A stretch of DNA of 15,734 nucleotides. Origin: an uncultured Bacilli bacterium (lineage in GTDB: Bacteria > Bacillota_I > Bacilli_A > RF39 > UBA660). The notes below the pieces were generated by a model, which made no database searches, was not told where the DNA came from, and was given only the letters and a program-made list of their open reading frames with translations. The DNA lies in NCBI GenBank assembly GCA_947624635.1, contig CANQLF010000008.1:1-15734 (forward strand), given 5' to 3'. Positions 8,231 to 14,570 of this stretch are shown here, piece by piece; position 1 is the first letter of the stretch, and each line of letters opens with the position of its first letter. The position numbers were made by a program, and so were the translations under genes.

Positions 8231-8479
8231 TTATCCTCCATATATTTTTGAACAAACAGAAAATGTAGAATCTGTATTAATTATTGTATTTAAATTTTCA
8301 ATATTTTCTCCATCCTTAATTAGTAGTATTTCGGATAGATCTATTTTATCCAATTTGTCTTTATGTATATTATTTTGAATTATATCTTTGATAGTAGTAG
8401 GTTCTGATATTTCAAATATATCAAAATCTTTTCCAATTATTTTTTTAATTTTTAAATAATAATTAAATTTTATTTTCAT
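8231..8479 (-). CDS. ThiS/MoaD-like (ubiquitin-fold) small carrier protein ending in Gly-Gly
   Basis: An 82-residue protein with the size and pattern of beta-grasp sulfur carriers: a first strand pair MKIKFNYYLKI, a helix around TTIKDIIQNNI (28-38), a strand EILLIKDGE (50-58), and a last strand FSVCSKIYGG ending exactly in the diglycine that E1-like enzymes adenylate. Because nothing follows Gly-Gly, no maturation cleavage is needed. I chose ATG 8479-8477, preceded by AGGTG at five bases, rather than the GTG at 8485, which lies inside that ribosome site. The start is two bases after the JAMM stop. Homologues carry a thiocarboxylate for thiamin, molybdopterin, cysteine (CysO) or thiolated natural products, or are amide-linked to a substrate. 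A cysteine at residue 76 lies six residues from the C-terminus. The assignment rests on pattern, size and its E1 and JAMM neighbours. Confidence 0.85.
   Translation of the reverse strand: MKIKFNYYLKIKKIIGKDFDIFEISEPTTIKDIIQNNIHKDKLDKIDLSEILLIKDGENIENLNTIINTDSTFSVCSKIYGG
8234..8239 (-). promoter_or_regulatory. Ribosome binding site made from the carrier's Gly-Gly codons
   Basis: The sequence GGAGGA encodes the C-terminal diglycine of the carrier and is also a near-perfect Shine-Dalgarno, five bases before the ATG of the PLP-enzyme gene (GGAGGATAACTATG). The stop TAA falls between them. The functional C-terminus and translation of the next gene are thus tied to the same six bases. Confidence 0.75.
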
Positions 8480-8481
8480 TT

Positions 8482-9018
8482 TCACACCTCATCTTTAATT
8501 ATAATATTATATTCTTGATTTACATCTGATTCATAAAAAGCTCTAATTTTATTTTCATAATCTCCTATAGAAACAATTAAATTAATTAGTTCACTATTCT
8601 CGTTAAGTTTTCTATCTAAAACTGTCGGTAAATCTTTTGGATAATCGCCCTTCCAAGAAAGCTTACTATGCATATGATAAGTACCTAAAAATTTTTCGGT
8701 TTGTGTTAGACTTATTAAGATGTTATTTAACTCTATTGGATCTATGGACCAAGCTCTTTCTTTTATTTCCATTCCTCCTGAAATAGCATATTTTTTTATA
8801 TAATCGTCTACTTTTTTTGATGTACTAGGATTAAATCTGTAATTCTTTTTTAAATTAAAAATTTTAGTTATCCTATATCCATTTTCGATAGTTTCTCCAA
8901 TTATTACTCCAAAAGCCTGCTTTTCTTTAGTTTCATCACTATAAAATGTTCCATTTAATTTTCTTTTACAATGATTAATTATTTCGTCATATTCTTTTTT
9001 TTCTATATAAATATTCAT
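8482..9018 (-). CDS. JAMM/MPN (JAB1-type) zinc metallopeptidase
   Basis: The 178-residue protein has a single JAMM domain. The zinc motif is H115-M-H117-S, followed by Asp128 at the standard spacing (H-x-H-x10-D), with Glu42 in GVIIGE as the likely catalytic glutamate. The usual Ser before the Asp is Asp125 (GDYPKD). In bacteria, single-domain JAMM proteins beside ThiS-like carriers cleave after the Gly-Gly, either to mature the carrier or to free an amino acid from it, as Mec does with CysO-cysteine. Here the carrier already ends in Gly-Gly, so release of a conjugated product is the likelier role. The ATG overlaps the stop of the E1 gene by four bases and has a good Shine-Dalgarno (TAGGAGT). 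No signal peptide is seen. Confidence in the fold is high; the substrate is inferred from the neighbours. Confidence 0.88.
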   Translation of the reverse strand: MNIYIEKKEYDEIINHCKRKLNGTFYSDETKEKQAFGVIIGETIENGYRITKIFNLKKNYRFNPSTSKKVDDYIKKYAISGGMEIKERAWSIDPIELNNILISLTQTEKFLGTYHMHSKLSWKGDYPKDLPTVLDRKLNENSELINLIVSIGDYENKIRAFYESDVNQEYNIIIKDEV

Positions 9019-9764
9019 ACATTACTCCTATTACAATAACAATCATGCCTTTTATTTATTGGAACTGTAGAAATTGAAAAGTCATGTCCATCTACAAGTA
9101 TCATTTTATTAATAGCTAGTGAATCCATATTTAATATTATTTTAGCAACCTCTAGAGCTTGCATACTTGCGATAATTCCTACCATAGCTCCAATCACTCC
9201 TAAAGGTTTGTTATTACTTTTATTATTTTCAAATTTTTCATGGTTACCCATCATGCACTCAAAACATGAACAATTAACATCATATGTAAAAATAAAACCA
9301 TTAAATTCGCTAACAGCGCCAAATACACATTTTACTTTATTATCAATACATGCTCTATTTATTATTCCTCTTGTATATAAATTATCAGTACAATCAACTA
9401 CTATGTCATACTTTTTTATTAAATCAGAAGCATTTTTTTTATCTAATAAAAATTCATATTCATCAATAATAATATTATGATTTATTCTTTTTAATTTTTT
9501 AGCGCCTGTTTTAATTTTGCTTATACCAATATCATCTTCATCATACAAGATTTGCCTTTGTAAATTACTAATATCAACTTTGTCAACATCAATTATTCCT
9601 ATATGACCTATTCCCATTCTTGTTAAAAATGTTGCTACACCTGAACCTAATCCACCAAGTCCTATTATCAATATTTTTGAATTAATTAATTTTTTTTGGC
9701 CTTCTATTCCTATTTCATCCAAAATTATATGCCTACTATACCTTTCGCCTATTAAATTATTCAT
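9015..9764 (-). CDS. E1-like adenylating enzyme (ThiF/MoeB/HesA family)
   Basis: The 249-residue protein matches single-domain E1-like enzymes: start RYSRHIIL (8-15), glycine-rich ATP loop GLGGLGS (35-41), Asp59, SNLQRQILY (66-74) with the arginine that reaches ATP, DCTDN (124-128) and a zinc site from C167-x2-C170 with C242-x-C244 at the tail. It would adenylate the C-terminal glycine of the neighbouring ThiS-like carrier with ATP. The cysteine that precedes the GVLG segment in MoeB and ThiF is absent here (NNKPLGVIG, 184-192), so sulfur transfer through an enzyme disulfide at that place is not possible. It is the first gene of the operon, with a strong Shine-Dalgarno (AAAGGAGA), and overlaps the JAMM gene by four bases. 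A full ThiF role in thiamin synthesis is unlikely because no thi genes are near. Confidence 0.92.
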   Translation of the reverse strand: MNNLIGERYSRHIILDEIGIEGQKKLINSKILIIGLGGLGSGVATFLTRMGIGHIGIIDVDKVDISNLQRQILYDEDDIGISKIKTGAKKLKRINHNIIIDEYEFLLDKKNASDLIKKYDIVVDCTDNLYTRGIINRACIDNKVKCVFGAVSEFNGFIFTYDVNCSCFECMMGNHEKFENNKSNNKPLGVIGAMVGIIASMQALEVAKIILNMDSLAINKMILVDGHDFSISTVPINKRHDCYCNRSNV

Positions 9765-9785
9765 ACTATCTCCTTTCTTATTTGT

Positions 9786-9814
9786 ATTATATTTTATATA
9801 ATCTGATTTTTCAA
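9786..9814 (-). promoter_or_regulatory. Main promoter of the nine-gene operon
   Basis: On the minus strand TTGAAA (9814-9809) and a perfect TATAAT (9791-9786) are separated by exactly 17 bases, a sigma-A promoter just before the E1 gene. A small inverted repeat, TTAT-N6-ATAA at 9826-9839, lies 11 bases upstream of the -35 box and is a possible site for the LysR-type regulator encoded next door. Confidence 0.7.
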
Positions 9815-9845
9815 ATACTTATTTTTTATAATAGCATAATTAAAA

Positions 9846-9900
9846 ATTATAAATAAAAATTGTAATGACTTTATGTTTCATCACAATTTTTATTTATAAT
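9846..9900 (-). terminator. Long hairpin terminator after the LysR-type gene
   Basis: Perfect 18-bp arms (9846-9863 and 9883-9900) enclose a 19-base loop that can add four more pairs (9865-9868 with 9878-9881). The hairpin contains the stop codon of the LysR gene. On the minus strand it is followed by a short T run. It separates the regulator from the operon promoter, so the operon is mainly driven by its own promoter. Confidence 0.75.
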
Positions 9901-10786
9901 TATTCTCTAAAAAATGCATTAGCTTTATAAGCTCTGGTCTTAATATACAATTTTTTCTTATTGCATAGCTAATATTTCTTTTTGGTAATTCAACATCTGT
10001 TTTTATTTCATACATTTCTTTATTTTCTAATTCGTTTTTTATGAATTCCCTACAGACAATTCCAATACCCATTCCCATTTTAACGTATTCTTCTATAAGC
10101 CAATAATCATTTAATTCTAAATAAGGATTAAAGGTTTTTCCCTTACTTTCTAAATACGATGATATAAATTTACTTGCACTATTATAATCTTTTTTACAAA
10201 TTATTGGATATAAATTAATATTTTCCAATTTAATATTATCGGTATATTTATCAATTACACTTTTGTTTGCTACTAAAATATCACTTAATTCATAAAACAT
10301 TTTAAAGTTTATATCTGGATATTCAGGATGATCCTCACTGTTTAAAAGTAGCATATCTACTTCTCCATTTCTTAGCTTATTTATTGATTCTTTAAATGGA
10401 TAATAATCCATAAATATTTTTATCTTCGGATATAACTTATTAAATTTTACAATAACTGGTAATAAAATATTTTTAGTTGTAGCATATCCAGCTAATATTT
10501 TTATAGTTCCTTCTTCCAATGGTTTCAAATCGTTATTTTTCGATTCTATTTCATTAAATATTTCAATTGCTTTGCTTACTTCTTCATATAATGCACTACC
10601 CTGTTCAGTTAATTTTAATCCATCTTTATTTCTTATAAATAGAGTGTATCCTAAATTCATTTCTAAGTTTTTAATCTGTCTAGTCACAGCAGGTTGACTT
10701 ACATACAAATATTTTGCAGCTAATGTTATACTTTTAAATTTTGCTACATAATAAAATACATTATAAATATCATAACTAATTCTCAT
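9890..10786 (-). CDS. LysR-type transcriptional regulator
   Basis: This 298-residue protein has the standard layout. The winged helix-turn-helix is at 10-65, with FYYVAKFKSITLAAKYLYVS (11-30) and QPAVTRQIKNLE (31-42), and the effector-binding domain is at about 90-298, with TIKILAGYATT and GMGIGIVCREF. LysR-type regulators usually activate a neighbouring operon in response to a pathway metabolite. It lies upstream of and co-directional with the nine-gene operon, rather than divergent, and is closed by a strong hairpin. I prefer ATG 10786-10784 because it gives the usual N-terminal spacing to the helix-turn-helix; a TTG at 10801 would add five residues. Neither has a strong Shine-Dalgarno, although GTGAT lies before the ATG. 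The family is certain; control of the downstream operon is inferred from position. Confidence 0.92.
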   Translation of the reverse strand: MRISYDIYNVFYYVAKFKSITLAAKYLYVSQPAVTRQIKNLEMNLGYTLFIRNKDGLKLTEQGSALYEEVSKAIEIFNEIESKNNDLKPLEEGTIKILAGYATTKNILLPVIVKFNKLYPKIKIFMDYYPFKESINKLRNGEVDMLLLNSEDHPEYPDINFKMFYELSDILVANKSVIDKYTDNIKLENINLYPIICKKDYNSASKFISSYLESKGKTFNPYLELNDYWLIEEYVKMGMGIGIVCREFIKNELENKEMYEIKTDVELPKRNISYAIRKNCILRPELIKLMHFLENNYK

Positions 10787-10820
10787 TTTAACATCACACA
10801 AAACTTTCTATCGGATTTTT

Positions 10821-10829
10821 ATTATATCA
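10821..10829 (-). promoter_or_regulatory. Extended -10 promoter of the LysR-type gene
   Basis: A perfect TATAAT (10826-10821) is preceded by TG one base away (TGATATAAT), the extended -10 form. No good -35 box is found at 16-18 bases. It lies 35 bases before the preferred ATG. Confidence 0.5.
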
Positions 10830-10906
10830 TGTTTTAATTTTAATTATATATATTTTTTACTAAATTTTATATTTATTTAATTTTTTGATGATATATACTA
10901 TTTTAT

Positions 10907-11740
10907 TTAACTATATTTCATAATTTGATTTCTTTTTTCTTTTTCTAATTCCTTTAAACTTTTCTTTGGCGTAGGTAAATCTTCGGGCATTGTTCCACCA
11001 TTCTTCTCAATAACTTCTCTAATGTTCTTTCCAATAGTATAATGTGTTTTATTAGCATCATTTTCAGTTTTAATATTATCTCTTTTTAATTTTTGCTCTG
11101 TTTGTGAAATTCTAAATAGATTAGCTATTAACTCATCACTACCCATATTATCCAAAATATCTTCTCTATATCTTAACCCTTTTCTTTTAGCTATATCATC
11201 AGCTGTTTCACCATTATACAATCCTTTATATCCATAATTATGAAATCTATCAAAATTTTTAACTCCGGATTTTTTAGCGGTTTGATTTAAGGAATAATTA
11301 CCTTTTCTTGTTAAATCCCTTTGATAAAATCTTTTCTCATCTTCTGTTAATTCACTATATTCTTTTTCACTAAGTTCTTGACGTCTTGTTTGAACAGCAA
11401 AATATGTTTGACCTAGAGCTACAATTTCTTTTTTTGGATCAGAATTTTGTACAATCAAATAACATGCATATCTTGATAGTTCATAGTCAATAATCTTTCT
11501 TTGTGCTCCTTTAGCTAATTCTATCATTTTGTCGGCATCGACAAAATGATCTGATATTGGAACGGCACTATTAATACAAGCATTTTTAGCCTTGTTAATA
11601 ACACCTTCAAACTTTCTCCATTCTTTATAACCTAATATGACTTGTAATTCTCTAGCTAGCCAATATTCCATTCCATATTCATTGATGTGTTTAATACTTT
11701 CAAAAGTTATTTCATTATAAGTACTAATTTCATTACTCAT
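10907..11740 (-). CDS. dinD: DinD-like protein with N-terminal Bro-N domain
   Basis: The 277-residue protein agrees in length and pattern with DinD, the DNA-damage-inducible protein D of enterobacteria (about 274 residues). The Bro-N-type domain spans about 10-110, with YWLARELQVILGYKEWRKFE (26-45) and ISDHFVDADKM (62-72). The C-terminal part has QTRRQELSEKEY (117-128), NQTAKKSGVKNFDRFHNYGY (151-170) and a basic tail. E. coli DinD is LexA-controlled and affects RecA filaments; in many Gram-positive bacteria the gene is a scattered accessory gene. The ATG has a Shine-Dalgarno (GAAGG) at seven bases. It stands alone between SecDF and the LysR gene, with its own strong promoter. No typical LexA box of Bacillota (GAAC-N4-GTTC) is seen, so damage induction is unproven. 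Confidence 0.85.
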   Translation of the reverse strand: MSNEISTYNEITFESIKHINEYGMEYWLARELQVILGYKEWRKFEGVINKAKNACINSAVPISDHFVDADKMIELAKGAQRKIIDYELSRYACYLIVQNSDPKKEIVALGQTYFAVQTRRQELSEKEYSELTEDEKRFYQRDLTRKGNYSLNQTAKKSGVKNFDRFHNYGYKGLYNGETADDIAKRKGLRYREDILDNMGSDELIANLFRISQTEQKLKRDNIKTENDANKTHYTIGKNIREVIEKNGGTMPEDLPTPKKSLKELEKEKRNQIMKYS

Positions 11741-11788
11741 ATTTTTACCTTCTTTCTATAATAAGCAGATTTTGTTACTTACAAATTA

Positions 11789-11817
11789 ATCATAACATAT
11801 ATATGTATTGTTGTCAA
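11789..11817 (-). promoter_or_regulatory. Strong sigma-A promoter of the DinD-like gene
   Basis: On the minus strand a perfect TTGACA (11817-11812) is followed after exactly 17 bases by TATGAT (11794-11789), five of six matches. It lies about 50 bases before the ATG and is overlapped by two inverted repeats, so it is probably repressed under some conditions. Confidence 0.75.
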
Positions 11818-11820
11818 CAA
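11795..11820. repeat. Two adjacent inverted repeats overlapping the dinD-like promoter (candidate operators)
   Basis: ACATATATATGT (11795-11806) is a perfect 12-base palindrome filling most of the promoter spacer. TTGTTGTCAACAA (11808-11820) is a perfect inverted repeat around a central T and contains the -35 box. Both fit binding sites for a dimeric repressor. Neither matches the usual LexA box. Confidence 0.6.
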
Positions 11821-11840
11821 GTTAATTTATGTTTTAAAAA

Positions 11841-11872
11841 AAGACAATTTAATTTTTCTCTTAAATTGTCTT
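11841..11872 (-). terminator. Rho-independent terminator after secDF
   Basis: A perfect 12-bp stem (11841-11852 with 11861-11872) with an 8-base loop is followed on the minus strand by seven T. It begins inside the stop codon of secDF and is a textbook terminator. Confidence 0.88.
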
Positions 11873-14180
11873 ATTTATTTAAACCTTTAATAACTCTTTC
11901 ATCTAGCTCGTCATCTTCTACTTCAAAGAATCTCTTTTTCTTTTTTATATCTTTACCAACATTCTTTTTATCTATTTCAAGATATATTTGACTTGCTATG
12001 AAAAGTGATGAATATGTACCAACTATTAATCCTATTAACATTGCTATATTGAATTCAAATATACTATGTGATCCAAAGAATAATAACATCAATACAGGAA
12101 GTAATGTTGTAACAGTTGTCATTATACTTCTAAAGAAAGTTTGTCTTAAACTTAAATTTATACAATCGAATAGTTCTTGTTTATTTTTAAGTTTATCATT
12201 ATATAACTCTTTAATATTTTCTCTAATTCTATCAAATACAACTATTGTATTGTTTATTGAGTAACCTATTATAGCAAGTATTGCAGCTATAAAGATCGTA
12301 GATACTTCAAGTCTAAATATACTGAATAATGCGACAACGAATAATGCATCGTGGATAAGTGCAATTATTGCTGATATACCATAACTAAATGTATATCTTA
12401 TACCTACATATATAACTATACCAATTGCAGCAAATATAATTGATAATATTGCATTTTTAGTAAGTTCTTTTTTAACTATATTAGATACTACCCCAATATC
12501 TGTTTTAATAGATTGTGATTTATCAAGATTATCAATATTATTTTGTACTTCTTTTATTTTTTCATTTGTTAATGTTTCATTTATTTTTAAATATACACCT
12601 TTTTCATCATTTATATAACTTATATCACTTACTGTATATTTATTATCTTTAAAATACTTTTGAATTTGATTTTTATCTAATTTCTTTTCACCAGATATTG
12701 TAATTGATGAACCACCTTTATAATCTATACTTAAGTTAAATCCATAAACTAAAGTAAATATCGCACCAATTATAATTACTAGTGATGAGAATATAAATAC
12801 TTTCTTTCTAGGTTTTACAAAATCTATTTTTACATTTGTATTAAATTCTTTTTTATCTTTTATTTTTTCTTCTTTAACTTTATCTAATTTAACTCCTAAT
12901 AAAGTTTTAACTTTATTATCAAATTTACCAGTATTTATAAATTTAGCTAATATCCATTTTGTAATAAATACCATTGAGAATATTGTAACAATAATACTTA
13001 TTATTAACATAGTTGCAAATCCTTTAACGCTACTTTCACCAAATATGAATAATATTATTGCGACTAGTAATGTAGTAAGGTTTGAATCTAGTATTGTTGC
13101 AAAACTTCTTTTACTACCATAAGTAAATGCAGTTTTTAAATCTCTTCCTAGTTTTAATTCTTCTTTTATTCTTTCGAAGGTTAAAACGTTTGAATCAACT
13201 GCCATACCTATACCTAGAACTAGTGCCGCTATACCAGGTAGTGTTAAGACTCCACCTATTAAATAGAATGTTAAGAATACTAGGAATGTATATAAAAGTA
13301 TACTAACACTTGATATAACACCAGCTACTTTATATATAAGTATCATAGTAAGCATAATAAGTGCTATTCCTATAACACCAGCAGTAAGTGTTACGAAAAG
13401 TGAGCCTTCACCAAATGATGCATCAACTGTTCTTGATGATATTTCGGTTAGTTTTGTTGGCATACTACCACTGTTGATTAAATCAACTAAATTTGTTACT
13501 TCTTCACTTGTGAAACTTCCTTCTATTATTACATCAGATGCAAAACCTTGTGATACTGTTGCAGCTGACAAACAACTTGAATTATCTTTTCCACAGTTAC
13601 CTTGTTCATTTGAAAAACTATCTTTATCAGGATCATAATCTAACCAAATTACAATTCTATTATCTTGCATTTGACTAACCTTTAGTGTTTGTTCATAGAA
13701 TGTATCTTTATCTTTTACACTTAAACTAACTACAGGCATTCCATTATCATTTCTTGCAGCTTTTGCCCCACCACTTTTTAATACATCTGAAGTCATAAGT
13801 AAATTATCAGAAGTATCTCTAAATGTAAGACTTGCAGCAACACCTAAAACTTTTCTTGCATCATCAGGATTTTTAACACCAGCTAGTTTTACTCTTATTT
13901 TATCATTACCTTCTATTACTATTTCAGGTTCTGATACCCCTAAAACATCTACTCTTCTAGTTAATGTTTTATATGTTGCATTTGCCATATCAGATGTCAC
14001 TTTACCTTTACCATTTAAAGTATCTAATTTATATAAAACTTCAAAACCACCTTGTAAGTCTAATCCAAAATTAATGCTTTTAAAAACTGGAATTAAAAGT
14101 CCAATAGTCGCACCAACAATAATTATTAAACTTATTATTACTAAACTTAATTTGCTTTTTTTATTTCTTTTTTTTGCCAT
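11871..14180 (-). CDS. secDF: Protein translocase subunit SecDF (fused SecD and SecF)
   Basis: The 769-residue membrane protein uses the proton motive force to help the SecYEG/SecA system pull proteins across the membrane. The SecD half starts with a membrane helix (11-31) and NFGLDLQGG (37-45), has an extracellular domain to about 255, then five helices with GIGMAVDSNVLTFERI (323-338). The SecF half starts with a helix at 460-480 and SIDYKGG (484-490), and has AIIGYSINNTIVVFDRI (636-652). A lysine-rich cytoplasmic linker (about 420-459) joins them. The SecDF fusion is usual in Bacilli and many other Bacillota. A strong Shine-Dalgarno (TAGGAGGT) precedes the ATG, and the gene overlaps the upstream small gene by 20 bases. 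An unusual pair of cysteines (196 and 203) lies in the SecD extracellular domain. Confidence 0.97.
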   Translation of the reverse strand: MAKKRNKKSKLSLVIISLIIIVGATIGLLIPVFKSINFGLDLQGGFEVLYKLDTLNGKGKVTSDMANATYKTLTRRVDVLGVSEPEIVIEGNDKIRVKLAGVKNPDDARKVLGVAASLTFRDTSDNLLMTSDVLKSGGAKAARNDNGMPVVSLSVKDKDTFYEQTLKVSQMQDNRIVIWLDYDPDKDSFSNEQGNCGKDNSSCLSAATVSQGFASDVIIEGSFTSEEVTNLVDLINSGSMPTKLTEISSRTVDASFGEGSLFVTLTAGVIGIALIMLTMILIYKVAGVISSVSILLYTFLVFLTFYLIGGVLTLPGIAALVLGIGMAVDSNVLTFERIKEELKLGRDLKTAFTYGSKRSFATILDSNLTTLLVAIILFIFGESSVKGFATMLIISIIVTIFSMVFITKWILAKFINTGKFDNKVKTLLGVKLDKVKEEKIKDKKEFNTNVKIDFVKPRKKVFIFSSLVIIIGAIFTLVYGFNLSIDYKGGSSITISGEKKLDKNQIQKYFKDNKYTVSDISYINDEKGVYLKINETLTNEKIKEVQNNIDNLDKSQSIKTDIGVVSNIVKKELTKNAILSIIFAAIGIVIYVGIRYTFSYGISAIIALIHDALFVVALFSIFRLEVSTIFIAAILAIIGYSINNTIVVFDRIRENIKELYNDKLKNKQELFDCINLSLRQTFFRSIMTTVTTLLPVLMLLFFGSHSIFEFNIAMLIGLIVGTYSSLFIASQIYLEIDKKNVGKDIKKKKRFFEVEDDELDERVIKGLNK

Positions 14181-14430
14181 GCTTATTACCTCCTAAAACT
14201 TTTTTCATATTTACATATTCACTTACTTTATATCCATCTACACATAATATATCATCTGTTATACCAGCAAGATCTAAGTTATCCTCTAATACCCATTTTT
14301 TTTCTAATAAATAGTTCCATATGTCATCTTTAGTAATCATTACGTATTTTTCCAAATGTAAATCATTTTCTTTAGATTTTAATGCAGGTAGTACTGTGTT
14401 ATATAAATCCTCTAAATCCTTAAAGCCCAT
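14161..14430 (-). CDS. ComN-like small protein (Post_transc_reg family)
   Basis: The 89-residue soluble protein has the pattern of the Post_transc_reg family, whose B. subtilis member ComN (YrzD) is encoded close to secDF and influences mRNA of the comE operon. Visible blocks are ILPALKSK-like VLPALKSKENDL (13-24), TKDDIWNYLLEKKW (33-46) and a Lys-rich tail. The last 20 bases overlap the start of secDF, so the two are translated together. The Shine-Dalgarno is weak: AAGGAA lies too far from the ATG, and AAGTGAG is closer. The family call rests on size, pattern and the conserved position before secDF; the molecular role in this organism is unknown. Confidence 0.65.
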   Translation of the reverse strand: MGFKDLEDLYNTVLPALKSKENDLHLEKYVMITKDDIWNYLLEKKWVLEDNLDLAGITDDILCVDGYKVSEYVNMKKVLGGNKHGKKKK

Positions 14431-14462
14431 TATGTACTCACTTAGTTCCTTTCATATAATAT

Positions 14463-14491
14463 ATTATATATGATAATTAATTATTTTTAAA
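14463..14491 (-). promoter_or_regulatory. Promoter of the comN-like-secDF operon
   Basis: On the minus strand TTTAAA (14491-14486, four of six matches) and a perfect TATAAT (14468-14463) are separated by 17 bases. The predicted transcript would start about 25 bases before the ATG of the small gene. The very AT-rich context makes chance matches common. Confidence 0.5.
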
Positions 14492-14570
14492 GAAAAATAA
14501 AGCAAATAGCCAAAATTTATTTGAAATTTTCTTTTCTATAGAAAAAAGAATAATCATAATATGAATATTC

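Noticed and set aside
8482..9764. An anti-phage ubiquitin-like system (Bil or type II CBASS)
   Set aside because: These systems need an E2 enzyme, and CBASS also a nucleotidyltransferase and effector. None is present, and the neighbours are biosynthetic enzymes.
8231..9764. Thiamin or molybdopterin synthesis genes
   Set aside because: No thiG, thiH, thiC, moaE or moeA gene is present, and the linked genes are ligases and amino-acid enzymes.
10840..10906. Terminator after the DinD-like gene
   Set aside because: The stretch is AT-rich with direct TTATTTAA repeats but contains no convincing stem-loop.
11789..11820. Canonical LexA box at the DinD-like promoter
   Set aside because: The inverted repeats lack the GAAC-N4-GTTC pattern, so SOS control cannot be claimed.
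14532..14545. Palindrome TTTTCTATAGAAAA as terminator of the DUF1292-like gene
   Set aside because: It is a short, purely AT-rich stem apart from two G-C pairs and is not followed by a T run on the minus strand.
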